Of a DNA stretch of 64,000 bases, positions 29,236-37,886 are shown one piece after another (the first letter of the stretch is position 1; every line of letters begins with the position of its first letter). The position numbers and the translations under genes are program-made. Origin of the DNA: a virus; the IMG/VR virus record IMGVR_UViG_3300045738_001392, positions 1 to 64,000 of that record; one strand, written 5' to 3'. The notes beneath the pieces are model-generated. The model made no database searches, was not told the origin of the DNA, and saw only the letters and a list, made by a program, of their open reading frames with translations.

Positions 29236-31233
29236 ATGGCAGAAGAAAAACCAAAACAAAGAAGAAGAAGGCCAAAGCTGATCACTCCCCTGATGGTTGC
29301 AGAGGGGGCGGCTTATGGTACGACGGAGTCTACTCGCGTTAGAAGAAATATAACCTCTCAAATTGAGAGCGTTAACCGTTTTGCTAATATTGATAACGGC
29401 CTAATTCCCTTTAAAAATAGTAGCAGCATATCGAGCGGAAGCAGTATTAATGTGAGAGACGCAGTGGTCCTGTGTCAAAAGGCATATTATAACTTTTCGA
29501 CATTTAGAAATGTAGTCGATTTGATGACGGAGTTTTCCACTAGTGATATTTATTTTAAAGGTGGAAGCAAAAAATCAAGAGATTTCTTCAGGGCTTTTTT
29601 CAAAAAAATTAATTTAAGACTGTTTCAAGACAAGTTCTTTAGGGAATATTATCGTAGCGGAAATGTCTTTATTTATAGATTTGAAGCGAAACTGAGAGCC
29701 GGAGATGTCAAAAAAATTATTCAAGTATACGCAGACGATACAGCTATTCTAGAGTATGGGCTTACCGACACCCGCCCAGCTAAACCCACTAAGATAGGAG
29801 ACATACCGGGTGTTAAGAAAAATGTTATACCAACCAAATACATGATATTGAATCCGGCCGATGTACACATGGAGGGATCGGCATCTTTCTCTTCGGGTAA
29901 TTATGCAAAGGCTATAACAGATTACGAGCTAGAAAGAATAAAGCACCCCTATACAGAAGAAGATAAGCAAATATACGAGAGCTTAGACCCCGCGACTAAA
30001 AAGAAGATAAATCAAGGTAAAATGGGGCAGGTACTTTTACCCCTTAATCCAGACAAATTAATCGTTTCGTTTTATAGGAAACAAGATTACGAGCCGTTTG
30101 CTGTCCCGATGGGATTTCCTGTTTTAGATGATATAAATCTAAAAGCAGAGATGAAAAAAATGGACGCCGCCATCCTTCGTACTATGCAGCAGTGCATTTT
30201 GTTGGTTACCATGGGCGCTGAGCCAGACAAGGGGGGGATAAATCAAAAGAATTTGGGCGCCATGCAAAGGCTCTTCGAAAATGAGTCTGTGGGAAGAGTT
30301 CTTATCTCTGATTATACGACTAAGGCCGAATTTGTTACCCCGAAGGTCGCTGACCTCTTAGATCCTAAGAAGTATGACGTGGTAGAAAGGGATATTAATA
30401 CGGGGTTAAATAATATACTATTTTCTGGAGAAACATTCTCTAATCAAGCTAGTAAGGTAGATGTTTTTGTCGCGAGATTGGAGCATGGCAGAGAGATGTT
30501 CCTTCATGATTTTCTTATCCCCGAGATGAAAAGAATTTCTAGAGCTTTGGGGTTCAAATCGTATCCTGAACCGGTCTTTGATAAAATTACTCTTAAGGAT
30601 AGTTATAATACCGCGAGGGTGGTAAATAGACTTATCGAACTTAACGTCCTTACTCCCGAAGAAGGTCTGGAGGCTCATGAGTCGGGGCGCTGGCCAGACA
30701 TTGATTCTTCTATCAAATCTCAAAGAAAATTCAAAGCATTTAAAGACGAAGGTCTTTATGAGCCATTGGTGGGCGGTACTCCTTCAGTGGAAGAGGCGGG
30801 TCGGCCAGAAGATACGGGCACCCCGCAACAAACAAAAGAGATTTCTCCTCAGGGAGAGGGACCGCAATCTAAGAACGAATTGGGGGAAAAACAAGTAGCA
30901 ATGGCGGAATTTTTCGATTTGACCTCGGTCAAAAACAATTTTATATTGGCTCAAAATTTGGAAAAAGAGGTATTAAAACAATTGCGGTCAAAGCATAATA
31001 TTAAAAAACTTAGCAAAAAGCAGAAGGAAGTAGCTTCAGATATAGTAGATTTGATAGTGACAAATGAAGATTCAAAGCACTGGGTATCAAAAGTAGAGGA
31101 ATATTGTGAAAATCCAAGTGTAAAGACTAATAACAAAATACTTGGAGAAATCACTGAGATCTGTGATAGGCACCAAGTAGACAAGTATCTCGCAGGAATT
31201 TTGAGATCGAGCATACCAAACGATAAGGATTAA
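29236..31233 (+). CDS. Portal protein
   Basis: A 665-residue portal of the head vertex. Recognised from the central region (about 295-330: KAEMKKMDAAILRTMQQCIL and following), the segment DINTGLNNILFSGETFSNQA (about 385), the downstream HGREMFLHDFLIPEMKRIS helix, and the stretch RLIELNVLTPEEGLEAHESG (about 462) typical of phage portals. A Gly/Pro/Glu-rich linker (about 510-550) leads to a C-terminal helical tail. Gene order with the protease and capsid genes supports the call. The next gene begins three bases after the stop. Confidence 0.88.
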   Translation: MAEEKPKQRRRRPKLITPLMVAEGAAYGTTESTRVRRNITSQIESVNRFANIDNGLIPFKNSSSISSGSSINVRDAVVLCQKAYYNFSTFRNVVDLMTEFSTSDIYFKGGSKKSRDFFRAFFKKINLRLFQDKFFREYYRSGNVFIYRFEAKLRAGDVKKIIQVYADDTAILEYGLTDTRPAKPTKIGDIPGVKKNVIPTKYMILNPADVHMEGSASFSSGNYAKAITDYELERIKHPYTEEDKQIYESLDPATKKKINQGKMGQVLLPLNPDKLIVSFYRKQDYEPFAVPMGFPVLDDINLKAEMKKMDAAILRTMQQCILLVTMGAEPDKGGINQKNLGAMQRLFENESVGRVLISDYTTKAEFVTPKVADLLDPKKYDVVERDINTGLNNILFSGETFSNQASKVDVFVARLEHGREMFLHDFLIPEMKRISRALGFKSYPEPVFDKITLKDSYNTARVVNRLIELNVLTPEEGLEAHESGRWPDIDSSIKSQRKFKAFKDEGLYEPLVGGTPSVEEAGRPEDTGTPQQTKEISPQGEGPQSKNELGEKQVAMAEFFDLTSVKNNFILAQNLEKEVLKQLRSKHNIKKLSKKQKEVASDIVDLIVTNEDSKHWVSKVEEYCENPSVKTNNKILGEITEICDRHQVDKYLAGILRSSIPNDKD

Positions 31234-31235
31234 TT

Positions 31236-32390
31236 ATGGAAGAACAAGGAGAAGACAAAGTAAAAGCAATGTATGGAGAAGCGTCTTCAGTAGATGTTTC
31301 GCTACCTGATTTATTGATTCCGCCACCGCCGAAGCAACGAGAAGAGAAGAAGGAGATAAAAGACGAGGTAGATGTATCTTTTAATTTCGCCTTCATGGGC
31401 GCTGGACAAGGAGGGTCAAGAATTGCAGAAAGTTTTCATAAGTTAGGTTATAGAAAGCTTGCGGTTTTGAATACGGCCGAGCAAGATCTCAATACAATCA
31501 ATTTAGAAAATAAATTACTTATCGGCAATGGAGGAGCGGGGAAAGATCCGTCAGTTGGGCGAGAAGCATATAAAGCGCGCAAAGAAGACGTGCTAGATTT
31601 CATGAGATATTCTTTCGGAGATGAGGTCGATAAAGTTTTCATTTGCGCTGGCGCAGGTGGAGGAACAGGGGCGGGAACGCTTTGCCCTTTAGTCCAAACA
31701 GCTAAAGAATACCAAGAATCTATAGACGCAAGCTCGAATAGTGTTGGCGTTATCTTGGCGCTACCCAAGAAATCCGAAGGCAAGAGGGTAAATGAAAATG
31801 CCCTAAACACATTGTCTGAAGTTTGGGGCTTGGTCGAGTCTGGGGACGTATCCCCCTTAATTTTATTGGACAATGAAAAAATTGCTCAGCTTTATCCAAA
31901 TTTAGTAGTTTCTAATTTCTGGCAAACTGCGAACATGAGTATGGCTGGACTATTCCACTTGTTTAATTTGACGACCGCCAGAGATAGCAGCTTTAGCTCT
32001 TTCGATTCAGCCGATTATAGGGGGATTTTAAATAGCGGACTAGTCGTATTCGGAGCTTCCAACGTAGAGGATTGGAGGGATCCAGTAAGTATTTCTCGAG
32101 CAGTAAGGGAAAATTTACAAAATAATTTACTCTCCGGAGGTGTAGATATCAGCGGAGGCAGTTGCGCCGCTGGTGTTGTTATCGGAGGGAAGGAGCAACT
32201 AGAAAATATTCCGCAAGCTCATTTGGATGGAGCTTTCGAACAGCTAACGAGAATGCTTAGAGTGAACAGTACTGTTCATAGGGGCATTTATAGCGGCGAT
32301 AAGCCGGAGTTAACGATCTTTACGGCCGTAGGGGGGATTCCCAAGCCCGTAGAGAAACTCGAAGACCTCAAGAAGCTTGCGGGTTTATAA
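31236..32390 (+). CDS. FtsZ/tubulin-like GTPase
   Basis: A 384-residue tubulin-superfamily protein. The nucleotide-binding loop is GAGQGGSR (55-62), and the tubulin signature GAGGGTGAG lies at 139-147. The T7-loop region has SFDSADYRGIL with D257 and D260 in the positions of the catalytic NxDxxD aspartates, the Asn replaced by Ser. The N-terminal 45 residues are acidic and Pro-rich and lie outside the fold. It should bind GTP and may polymerise. It is unusual in sitting between portal and protease in the head operon, which points to a role in assembly or in positioning the maturing head, possibly like PhuZ of jumbo phages. Confidence 0.85.
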   Translation: MEEQGEDKVKAMYGEASSVDVSLPDLLIPPPPKQREEKKEIKDEVDVSFNFAFMGAGQGGSRIAESFHKLGYRKLAVLNTAEQDLNTINLENKLLIGNGGAGKDPSVGREAYKARKEDVLDFMRYSFGDEVDKVFICAGAGGGTGAGTLCPLVQTAKEYQESIDASSNSVGVILALPKKSEGKRVNENALNTLSEVWGLVESGDVSPLILLDNEKIAQLYPNLVVSNFWQTANMSMAGLFHLFNLTTARDSSFSSFDSADYRGILNSGLVVFGASNVEDWRDPVSISRAVRENLQNNLLSGGVDISGGSCAAGVVIGGKEQLENIPQAHLDGAFEQLTRMLRVNSTVHRGIYSGDKPELTIFTAVGGIPKPVEKLEDLKKLAGL

Positions 32391-32514
32391 GTTAGAAAAA
32401 GGGCAACGGTAGGAGGAATTGTAGTTCATGTATAATGCGCTACAATGACGGTTTTTTTTGTATTTTTACAAAATTTGTTTATAATATGTGTAAGTATATA
32501 GGGTTGCCCCTTTT

Positions 32515-33120
32515 ATGAAAAAAGATATAATTGAAATAGATTTTACTTCGCAAATAAATGCTCAGAATAAGAGCGACGATTGTTCTTGCGCGGGGAACTG
32601 TGATAGCGATTGCTCTTGCCCCTGTCATGGCGACCCCAAAGAATCCGAAGGTGACGAGATCATTGCATTTTCCGTTAGAATAGTCGAGGCGCTTACTTCC
32701 AAGGCGGAGGACCATAATAGGGATGAAAATAATAGCCCCGTTACTTTCGAAGAATTACTGGAAGCTTATCGAAGGGGCGCCAATATGCAAGATATTTTCG
32801 AAGGACGAACTCTCGGAGAACTAGCGATGGCGAGGGTTAATCTCCTTTTGAGAGTGAAGAGTAGACGATTTAAAGATATACTTACAGGAGTGGATGAAGA
32901 AAAAACGGCGCAACAACTTTCTGGTTTGATTTTTGATCAAGAAGATCATAGTATATCAATAAATAGCGAATTAGATATGTTCGATTCATGGGCTCCACAA
33001 GAGGGAGATTTTATTAAAGCTAGAAAAGATATTGAAAAATATAATTTAGATTATGACTTTAAAAATATTAACGAACTTTATTTGAACAAATATGAGCAGA
33101 TCCCTCTTGAATTTGATTAG
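32515..33120 (+). CDS. Head-operon protein with Cys-rich N-terminus
   Basis: A 201-residue protein. Residues 22-38 carry six Cys and one His (C23, C25, C29, C33, C35, C37, H38), a likely metal site. The rest is acidic and helical (about 50-200), with an Arg-rich helix near 110-120 (ARVNLLLRVKSRRFKDIL). It stands after a 124-base gap that holds only an AT-rich stretch with TATAAT and TGTGTAAG, and four bases before the protease gene. Not recognised; possibly a connector or scaffold-related protein. Confidence 0.6.
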   Translation: MKKDIIEIDFTSQINAQNKSDDCSCAGNCDSDCSCPCHGDPKESEGDEIIAFSVRIVEALTSKAEDHNRDENNSPVTFEELLEAYRRGANMQDIFEGRTLGELAMARVNLLLRVKSRRFKDILTGVDEEKTAQQLSGLIFDQEDHSISINSELDMFDSWAPQEGDFIKARKDIEKYNLDYDFKNINELYLNKYEQIPLEFD

Positions 33121-33123
33121 AAG

Positions 33124-34659
33124 ATGAAAGAACATAAATATAAGACAATTTTCAGTTCTGTATTGAGACCTCTGGTTTCAGAAGAAAAAGATCAATATTT
33201 GGCCATGGCCAGTAAAATAAATATTGGAGATTTCATACCAGACATTGATACAGAAAAAAATATAGATTTACTTCCAATAGCTTTCAATGCGGCTGTCGTT
33301 AATAGACCCAATAAAAATGGAGACGTAATTGATACAGAAACGGCCTTGGCCATGTATAAAGCCTTTATCAATAAGCCTATGAACATTGAGCATAGCAGAG
33401 ATAGGATTATTGGAACAATTTTAACAGCTGGATTTAGTGAGTTTGGCACGGACAAAGTTCTTAGTGAAGAAGAGGTGTCCGGATCGACAGGTCAATTCAA
33501 CATCACCCTAGGGGGAGTTGTTTGGCGTATCGTAAATAGCGAACTAGCAGATATCATTGAAGATTCAGCTGACCCCACAAGCGAAAACTATTTAAAAGTT
33601 TCTGCTAGCTGGGAATTAGGATTTACTGACTACAAATTAGCTGTTGTAGCCAGTGACGAGAAGAGCATAATCGAAGCCGAATTCATTACGGATGAGGCGA
33701 AAAACTTTGAAATCCTTAAAGATCATTTGAGATCTCTAGGGGGGTCAGGGCAACTTGATGATGGGCGGTATGTCTATCGTCAGGTTGTTGGCGACGTTGT
33801 TCCTTTGGGTATAGGTTTAACTGAAACTCCCGCAGCGGATGTTGTTGGCGTTGTTGTTAAAAATGATACAGAGGAAGACGAGGGCCAACCCGAGGAAAAC
33901 CTAAAGAATCAGAAACCTTCTGAAAATCGGGGAGAAAGTGAAGCTTCTCAAACTAAACAACTAACCAAAAGAGTAACTATGAAAATTACTAGTTTGAAAG
34001 ACATAAATGCTGAGAGCCTACAAGTATTGGAAGCCTCAGATATAGCCTCTTTTGTTGAAGAGGAGCTCCAAAAAGCTTCCGAACAGTACGCGGCGGAGAA
34101 ATCAGCTTTTGAGACCTCTCGTAAGGAGGCCCAAGATCAGATCGACGTTCTAAATACTGAGGCGGAAAAGCAAGGTGGAGACCTCGAGAAAGTACAAGCC
34201 GAGTTGGCTGGTCTGCTGGCCGAAAAAGCCGTTAAAGAAGCAGAAGAAAAATTCAATCAACGAATGACCTCGATGGATGAGGACTATGCGCTTAGTGATG
34301 AAGATCGCGAAGTCATTGCCTCAGATGTCAAAGAAATGACTGATGAAGATTTTGAAGCCTACGCCACTAAAATGGCTGTTCTACTTTCCAACAAAAACAA
34401 AAAGGCTATTAAAAAACAGACTGAAGAAGCTGAGGCGAAGAAGGCTGAAGAGGAGACTCTGAAAGTAGAAGCGCCAAAAAAAGAAGAGGAAGCAAAAGCT
34501 TCCAATGCTGATGAGGTTTCTTACGTTGTTGAAGAGGCGCTGGACGAAGCGGAAGAGGAAGGGGATGCTATTGCTAACTCTACTACTGCCGAAGATCCGA
34601 GCGTATACAATAAATATCGGTCTGCCTTTGGTTTAGACCAATTTAACATTACTGTTTAA
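33124..34659 (+). CDS. Prohead protease - scaffold fusion
   Basis: A 511-residue protein. The N-terminal 250 residues look like a phage prohead serine protease: VVNRPNKNGDVIDTETAL (58-75) and KPMNIEHSRDRIIGT (84-98) with H90 as probable catalytic His, and a Ser in the VSASWELGF strand near 160 as probable nucleophile. The C-terminal half (about 280-490) is an acidic, Lys/Glu/Ala-rich coiled coil typical of scaffold. An in-frame ATG at 33979 could give the scaffold part alone. It would shape the shell and then be cut during maturation. Confidence 0.75.
   Translation: MKEHKYKTIFSSVLRPLVSEEKDQYLAMASKINIGDFIPDIDTEKNIDLLPIAFNAAVVNRPNKNGDVIDTETALAMYKAFINKPMNIEHSRDRIIGTILTAGFSEFGTDKVLSEEEVSGSTGQFNITLGGVVWRIVNSELADIIEDSADPTSENYLKVSASWELGFTDYKLAVVASDEKSIIEAEFITDEAKNFEILKDHLRSLGGSGQLDDGRYVYRQVVGDVVPLGIGLTETPAADVVGVVVKNDTEEDEGQPEENLKNQKPSENRGESEASQTKQLTKRVTMKITSLKDINAESLQVLEASDIASFVEEELQKASEQYAAEKSAFETSRKEAQDQIDVLNTEAEKQGGDLEKVQAELAGLLAEKAVKEAEEKFNQRMTSMDEDYALSDEDREVIASDVKEMTDEDFEAYATKMAVLLSNKNKKAIKKQTEEAEAKKAEEETLKVEAPKKEEEAKASNADEVSYVVEEALDEAEEEGDAIANSTTAEDPSVYNKYRSAFGLDQFNITV
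33979..34659 (+). CDS. Possible nested scaffold protein
   Basis: In-frame internal start (MKITSLKDINAESLQVLEAS) exactly at the border between protease and coiled coil, preceded by GAGTAACT. It would give a 226-residue free scaffold, the arrangement known from nested protease/scaffold genes in other phages. The ribosome site is weak. Confidence 0.35.
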   Translation: MKITSLKDINAESLQVLEASDIASFVEEELQKASEQYAAEKSAFETSRKEAQDQIDVLNTEAEKQGGDLEKVQAELAGLLAEKAVKEAEEKFNQRMTSMDEDYALSDEDREVIASDVKEMTDEDFEAYATKMAVLLSNKNKKAIKKQTEEAEAKKAEEETLKVEAPKKEEEAKASNADEVSYVVEEALDEAEEEGDAIANSTTAEDPSVYNKYRSAFGLDQFNITV

Positions 34660-34687
34660 AAAATTGAAAATAAGGAATAAATAAGTT

Positions 34688-35290
34688 ATGGCTTATATTG
34701 ACAGAAACTTACGTCCGTTTAGACAATACAGCGAACACGATGTAGTCAACCTTTTCACTCTAGAAGCGCGCGCGGGGGAAACCCTGCCCGTGAATAAGGG
34801 GACACTGGTATCCATTATCAGTGGTGCTGGTTGGGAAGCCACAGATGAACTAACGCTTGAAACTATTCATGCAGAGGCGTCAACGTATAATAATACTTTG
34901 AGTCCGCGCTTTGCTGTTCAGTCCAAGATCCATGTTCACACTGGCGACGCTACTGAAACTGTTTATGGTTTGTTGCTGCATGATGTGCGCGACAAAGACG
35001 AAAACGGCGAACTTTTAGTTTATAATCCTCGCAAAGCTGCAGAGATGCAGGCTTCTGTGAGTGGACAGGTTGTCCCTCTCGTAAGAAAGGGTCTTTTCCT
35101 GTATGATGGTTTCGTAACGGGTGCTGGTTCACCAGCTGCCGCAGGAAATCCGGTTTATCTTGCCGCTGATGGTAAGATGGGCTCGGTCCCAGCAGTAGCA
35201 GGTCAAAGCGTTCAAGTAGGTATTGCCCTTGGAGGGATGGATACTGACGGAAACATTCTAATCGACTTTAACCCAGCAGCTTATGCTTAA
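34688..35290 (+). CDS. Head decoration-like protein
   Basis: A 200-residue, beta-rich protein with a capsid-decoration profile (LFTLEARAGETLPVNKGTLV; AAAGNPVYLAADGKMGSVPA; VGIALGGMDTDGNILIDF). Located between protease/scaffold and major capsid protein, the usual place for a decoration or cement protein. Ribosome site AAGGAATAAATAAG before the ATG. The family is not certain. Confidence 0.7.
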   Translation: MAYIDRNLRPFRQYSEHDVVNLFTLEARAGETLPVNKGTLVSIISGAGWEATDELTLETIHAEASTYNNTLSPRFAVQSKIHVHTGDATETVYGLLLHDVRDKDENGELLVYNPRKAAEMQASVSGQVVPLVRKGLFLYDGFVTGAGSPAAAGNPVYLAADGKMGSVPAVAGQSVQVGIALGGMDTDGNILIDFNPAAYA

Positions 35291-35310
35291 TCCGTAGGAG
35301 GATATAAAAA

Positions 35311-36480
35311 ATGAGATTAAAGTTAAAAGAAACTCCTGAACAGGTAGAACTTATTAAAGCTATGGGATCACGCAACGTTACTGTTGCGCGTGAAGCACAG
35401 GAAGCTTTCGCAGCTTTCTTGGGCCCCGTAGTTCAAGAGGTTCTTGGCGTTGCAGGAACAGCATCGAGAATCTATACTGATTCTCCGTTCGACGAAGATG
35501 ACTCGCCCTCCTATCCGCTTGATTTGTATTACAATGAGAGCGCTGGCTATGTGACCGTATGGTCTCAAAACATGGCTGGAGGTTTGCCGAGCTCACAGAT
35601 CGAAGGTGTAGCTGAGATGAAGATCGCGACTTATCGCATCGATTCTGCAGTTAGCTTTCTAAAGCGTTATGCGCGCAAGTCGCGTTTAGACGTGGTTAGC
35701 AAAGCTCTAGAGCGCATGTCCCAAGAAGTTCTCCTCAAGCAGGAGAGAAACGCTTGGGCCGTTATTTTGCGCGCTTTGGCTGAGGCAAAGACCAAGACCT
35801 CGATTCATAATGAAACGAAGCATATTATGCACTGTGCTAGCTCTGACGGAACCATTGATGGTTCTGGCTCTGGAGCTACTAAGCTCAGCGAACTGAAGCT
35901 TGCTGATTTCAGCAGACTTCTTACTCGTATGCGTAGACTCAATGAGTCTTTTGCACAAGGTACTCCGGACTCGGTTTACAGCAACGGTATCACCGATTTG
36001 TATGTAAGTCCCGAGATGAAGGAACATATCCGTGCGTTCGCGTTTAACCCGATGAATACAAAGGGATCTAACACTGACATTCCGCTGCCCGATGACATGC
36101 GTCAAGGCATTTACAATTCGGCAGGTATGCAAGAGATCTACGGCGTAAACATCCTTGAGCTCCTTGAGCTCGGGAAAGAGAAGAAGTACAATGCGTTGTT
36201 TGGTAGTTTTACTGCCAATCAGGGTAATGGTGGCGGATACAATGTATCCAACTTCTCAAACGCTGATGACGAAATCATGGTCGGTGTTGACAATAGTAAG
36301 GGCGCGTTTATTCGTGCTGTTGCTCGTCAAGCTGATAGTGGCGGATCATTTACCGCTCTACCGGACGATCAGTTTAATCTGAATCGTGCTGACAGAACTG
36401 GTTTCTATGGCTTCTTGGAAGAGGGCCGTGTTTGCATCGACGCTCGCGCGCTTGCAGGCATAGTGTTTAGACACGCTTAA
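35311..36480 (+). CDS. Major capsid protein
   Basis: A 389-residue major capsid protein of HK97-type fold, judged from position, size and pattern: an N-terminal helix (about 1-40), RNAWAVILRALAEAKT helical region (about 145), and a long C-terminal domain ending in GFYGFLEEGRVCIDARALAG. It has the strongest ribosome site of the block (TAGGAGGATATAAAAA-ATG), in line with high expression, and a perfect 10-bp terminator directly after the gene. Confidence 0.85.
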   Translation: MRLKLKETPEQVELIKAMGSRNVTVAREAQEAFAAFLGPVVQEVLGVAGTASRIYTDSPFDEDDSPSYPLDLYYNESAGYVTVWSQNMAGGLPSSQIEGVAEMKIATYRIDSAVSFLKRYARKSRLDVVSKALERMSQEVLLKQERNAWAVILRALAEAKTKTSIHNETKHIMHCASSDGTIDGSGSGATKLSELKLADFSRLLTRMRRLNESFAQGTPDSVYSNGITDLYVSPEMKEHIRAFAFNPMNTKGSNTDIPLPDDMRQGIYNSAGMQEIYGVNILELLELGKEKKYNALFGSFTANQGNGGGYNVSNFSNADDEIMVGVDNSKGAFIRAVARQADSGGSFTALPDDQFNLNRADRTGFYGFLEEGRVCIDARALAGIVFRHA

Positions 36481-36503
36481 GAATTAGTTCTTAAATTAAT
36501 CAC

Positions 36504-36534
36504 TTGCCCCGAAGAAATTCGGGGCAATTTTTTT
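36504..36534 (+). terminator. Strong intrinsic terminator after capsid gene
   Basis: Perfect 10-bp stem TTGCCCCGAA (36504-36513) with TTCGGGGCAA (36518-36527), GAAA loop, then seven T residues. It ends the head operon. Confidence 0.93.
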
Positions 36535-36554
36535 GTTCCCATTGCGTCTAAGAT

Positions 36555-36562
36555 AGTGTAAC
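36555..36562 (+). promoter_or_regulatory. AGTGTAAC motif after terminator
   Basis: A one-base variant of AGTGTAAT, 18 bases before ATG 36581 and directly behind the strong terminator, where a new promoter is needed. Confidence 0.5.
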
Positions 36563-36580
36563 ATCGATTAGGACAAAAAT

Positions 36581-36973
36581 ATGAAGAAAAAAGCAAAAAA
36601 AGAGACACCTAAAGAAGGGAAACTGCGACTGGCAAAAGCTAAAAAACTTACGGATATGACCCAAACCCATGGGAAAGAAGAGAAGTTCCAACCTACGACT
36701 CTCGACCAAATTTGGGGGGATGACGGCACTTCAAAGTATCCCACTCAAGATGCTCAAGTATATGTCGACTCTTTAAACACCATGACAAGGGTAGACATTC
36801 AAACGCATGCGACTCGAGTGGGTCTAATCCCGGTAGAAAACAGAGAAGTTCTCCAGTCAAGATTGCTTAGGGAATTTCGTAGGCACTGGGCCGGATACAA
36901 AAGGCCACACACTGAAGATAGTAGCGTAGAAATTTCTCAGGAAGTAAAAGGGATTCTTGAAGAAGGTCGGTAG
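36581..36973 (+). CDS. SAP-like domain protein, 130 aa
   Basis: A 130-residue protein with a Lys-rich N-terminus (about 1-25) and a C-terminal helix-extended-helix segment (about 66-104: MTRVDIQTHATRVGLIPVEN, then LQSRLLREFRRH), similar to SAP/HeH DNA-binding motifs. Possibly a DNA-binding head or tail completion protein. Not assigned to a named family. Confidence 0.55.
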   Translation: MKKKAKKETPKEGKLRLAKAKKLTDMTQTHGKEEKFQPTTLDQIWGDDGTSKYPTQDAQVYVDSLNTMTRVDIQTHATRVGLIPVENREVLQSRLLREFRRHWAGYKRPHTEDSSVEISQEVKGILEEGR

Positions 36974-36988
36974 TTTATGTAATTAATA

Positions 36989-36996
36989 GGTGTAAT
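36989..36996 (+). promoter_or_regulatory. GGTGTAAT motif
   Basis: A variant of AGTGTAAT, 13 bases before ATG 37010. Confidence 0.4.
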
Positions 36997-37009
36997 TCTT
37001 TATAGAATT

Positions 37010-37873
37010 ATGCCTGTAAACTACGATCTGAATATTATAAAAGGCTCTACCTTTTCTGCGAGAGTCATTGCCTCCAACGCGGACGGAACGCCTGTAGACC
37101 TTAGTAATTATCAAACCCGAGGTTATGTAAAGCAGAGATACTCTGACACCGGAGTTCTTCTAGATCTAAAACCTGAGCCCACCTTTGGATATGAAACGAG
37201 TGGGTATATAGATATTCTTGTTCCCGCTACCGGAACAGAAGTTTTACCTGTAACGCAGGCCGTATATGATATAGAAATGTATGGCCCGACAGGAAGTCAA
37301 GATTTTGTAATTAAGCTTCTAGATGGAAGAGTCAACATTCATCCCGAGGTAACAAACCCAGCAAGTGTCATTATTCAATATGGTGCAGCGGGCGCTGGAG
37401 AGGCGAGCTCTACCGGGGGCGGGACGACGCCCCCTCCGATGACGACCACGACATTGTATCCGCAAACTACTACTACCACGCCAACTCCCGGAGGCGGTGG
37501 CGGTGGCGGCGGCGGCGGTGGCGGCTCATCTGCCTCGATTACTATAACAACTCCTTCTGCTGGCACATTTGTGTCATTGCCCTTTACTCTTGCTGTTACT
37601 GGGTCTAATTTCGCTCACTGGCATTGGACAGATAGCGACACACACTCAAACGGATTCGACAGCTGGTCTGTAGGAGCCGACATCACTAATGTTGGAACAA
37701 TGGTGGCAGCTGGTAATCTGAGCACTACAGTAACCGAAAATAATTTGCTGGGCGGGCAGAACTGGGGTCCAGTTGGTTATGTCTATGTCGTGGCAGTAGA
37801 TGCTAATCATCAGATTTTAGCAGACTCGTATGGCGGCATAGCGTCAGACGCCATATTTATAACACTGCTATAA
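37010..37873 (+). CDS. Virion protein with Thr/Gly linker, 287 aa
   Basis: Three parts. Residues 1-115 form a beta domain common at the base of phage fibres (DLNIIKGSTFSARVIASNAD; dLSNYQTRGYVKQRY). Residues about 135-170 are a low-complexity linker of Thr runs then 12 Gly. Residues 171-287 are an Ig-like domain (SITITTPSAGTFVSLPFTLA; GPVGYVYVVAVDANHQIL). Probably links the baseplate or capsid to a fibre. Similar Thr-then-Gly linkers occur at 45608 and 49179. Confidence 0.65.
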   Translation: MPVNYDLNIIKGSTFSARVIASNADGTPVDLSNYQTRGYVKQRYSDTGVLLDLKPEPTFGYETSGYIDILVPATGTEVLPVTQAVYDIEMYGPTGSQDFVIKLLDGRVNIHPEVTNPASVIIQYGAAGAGEASSTGGGTTPPPMTTTTLYPQTTTTTPTPGGGGGGGGGGGGSSASITITTPSAGTFVSLPFTLAVTGSNFAHWHWTDSDTHSNGFDSWSVGADITNVGTMVAAGNLSTTVTENNLLGGQNWGPVGYVYVVAVDANHQILADSYGGIASDAIFITLL

Positions 37874-37886
37874 TGCGTATAGATGA

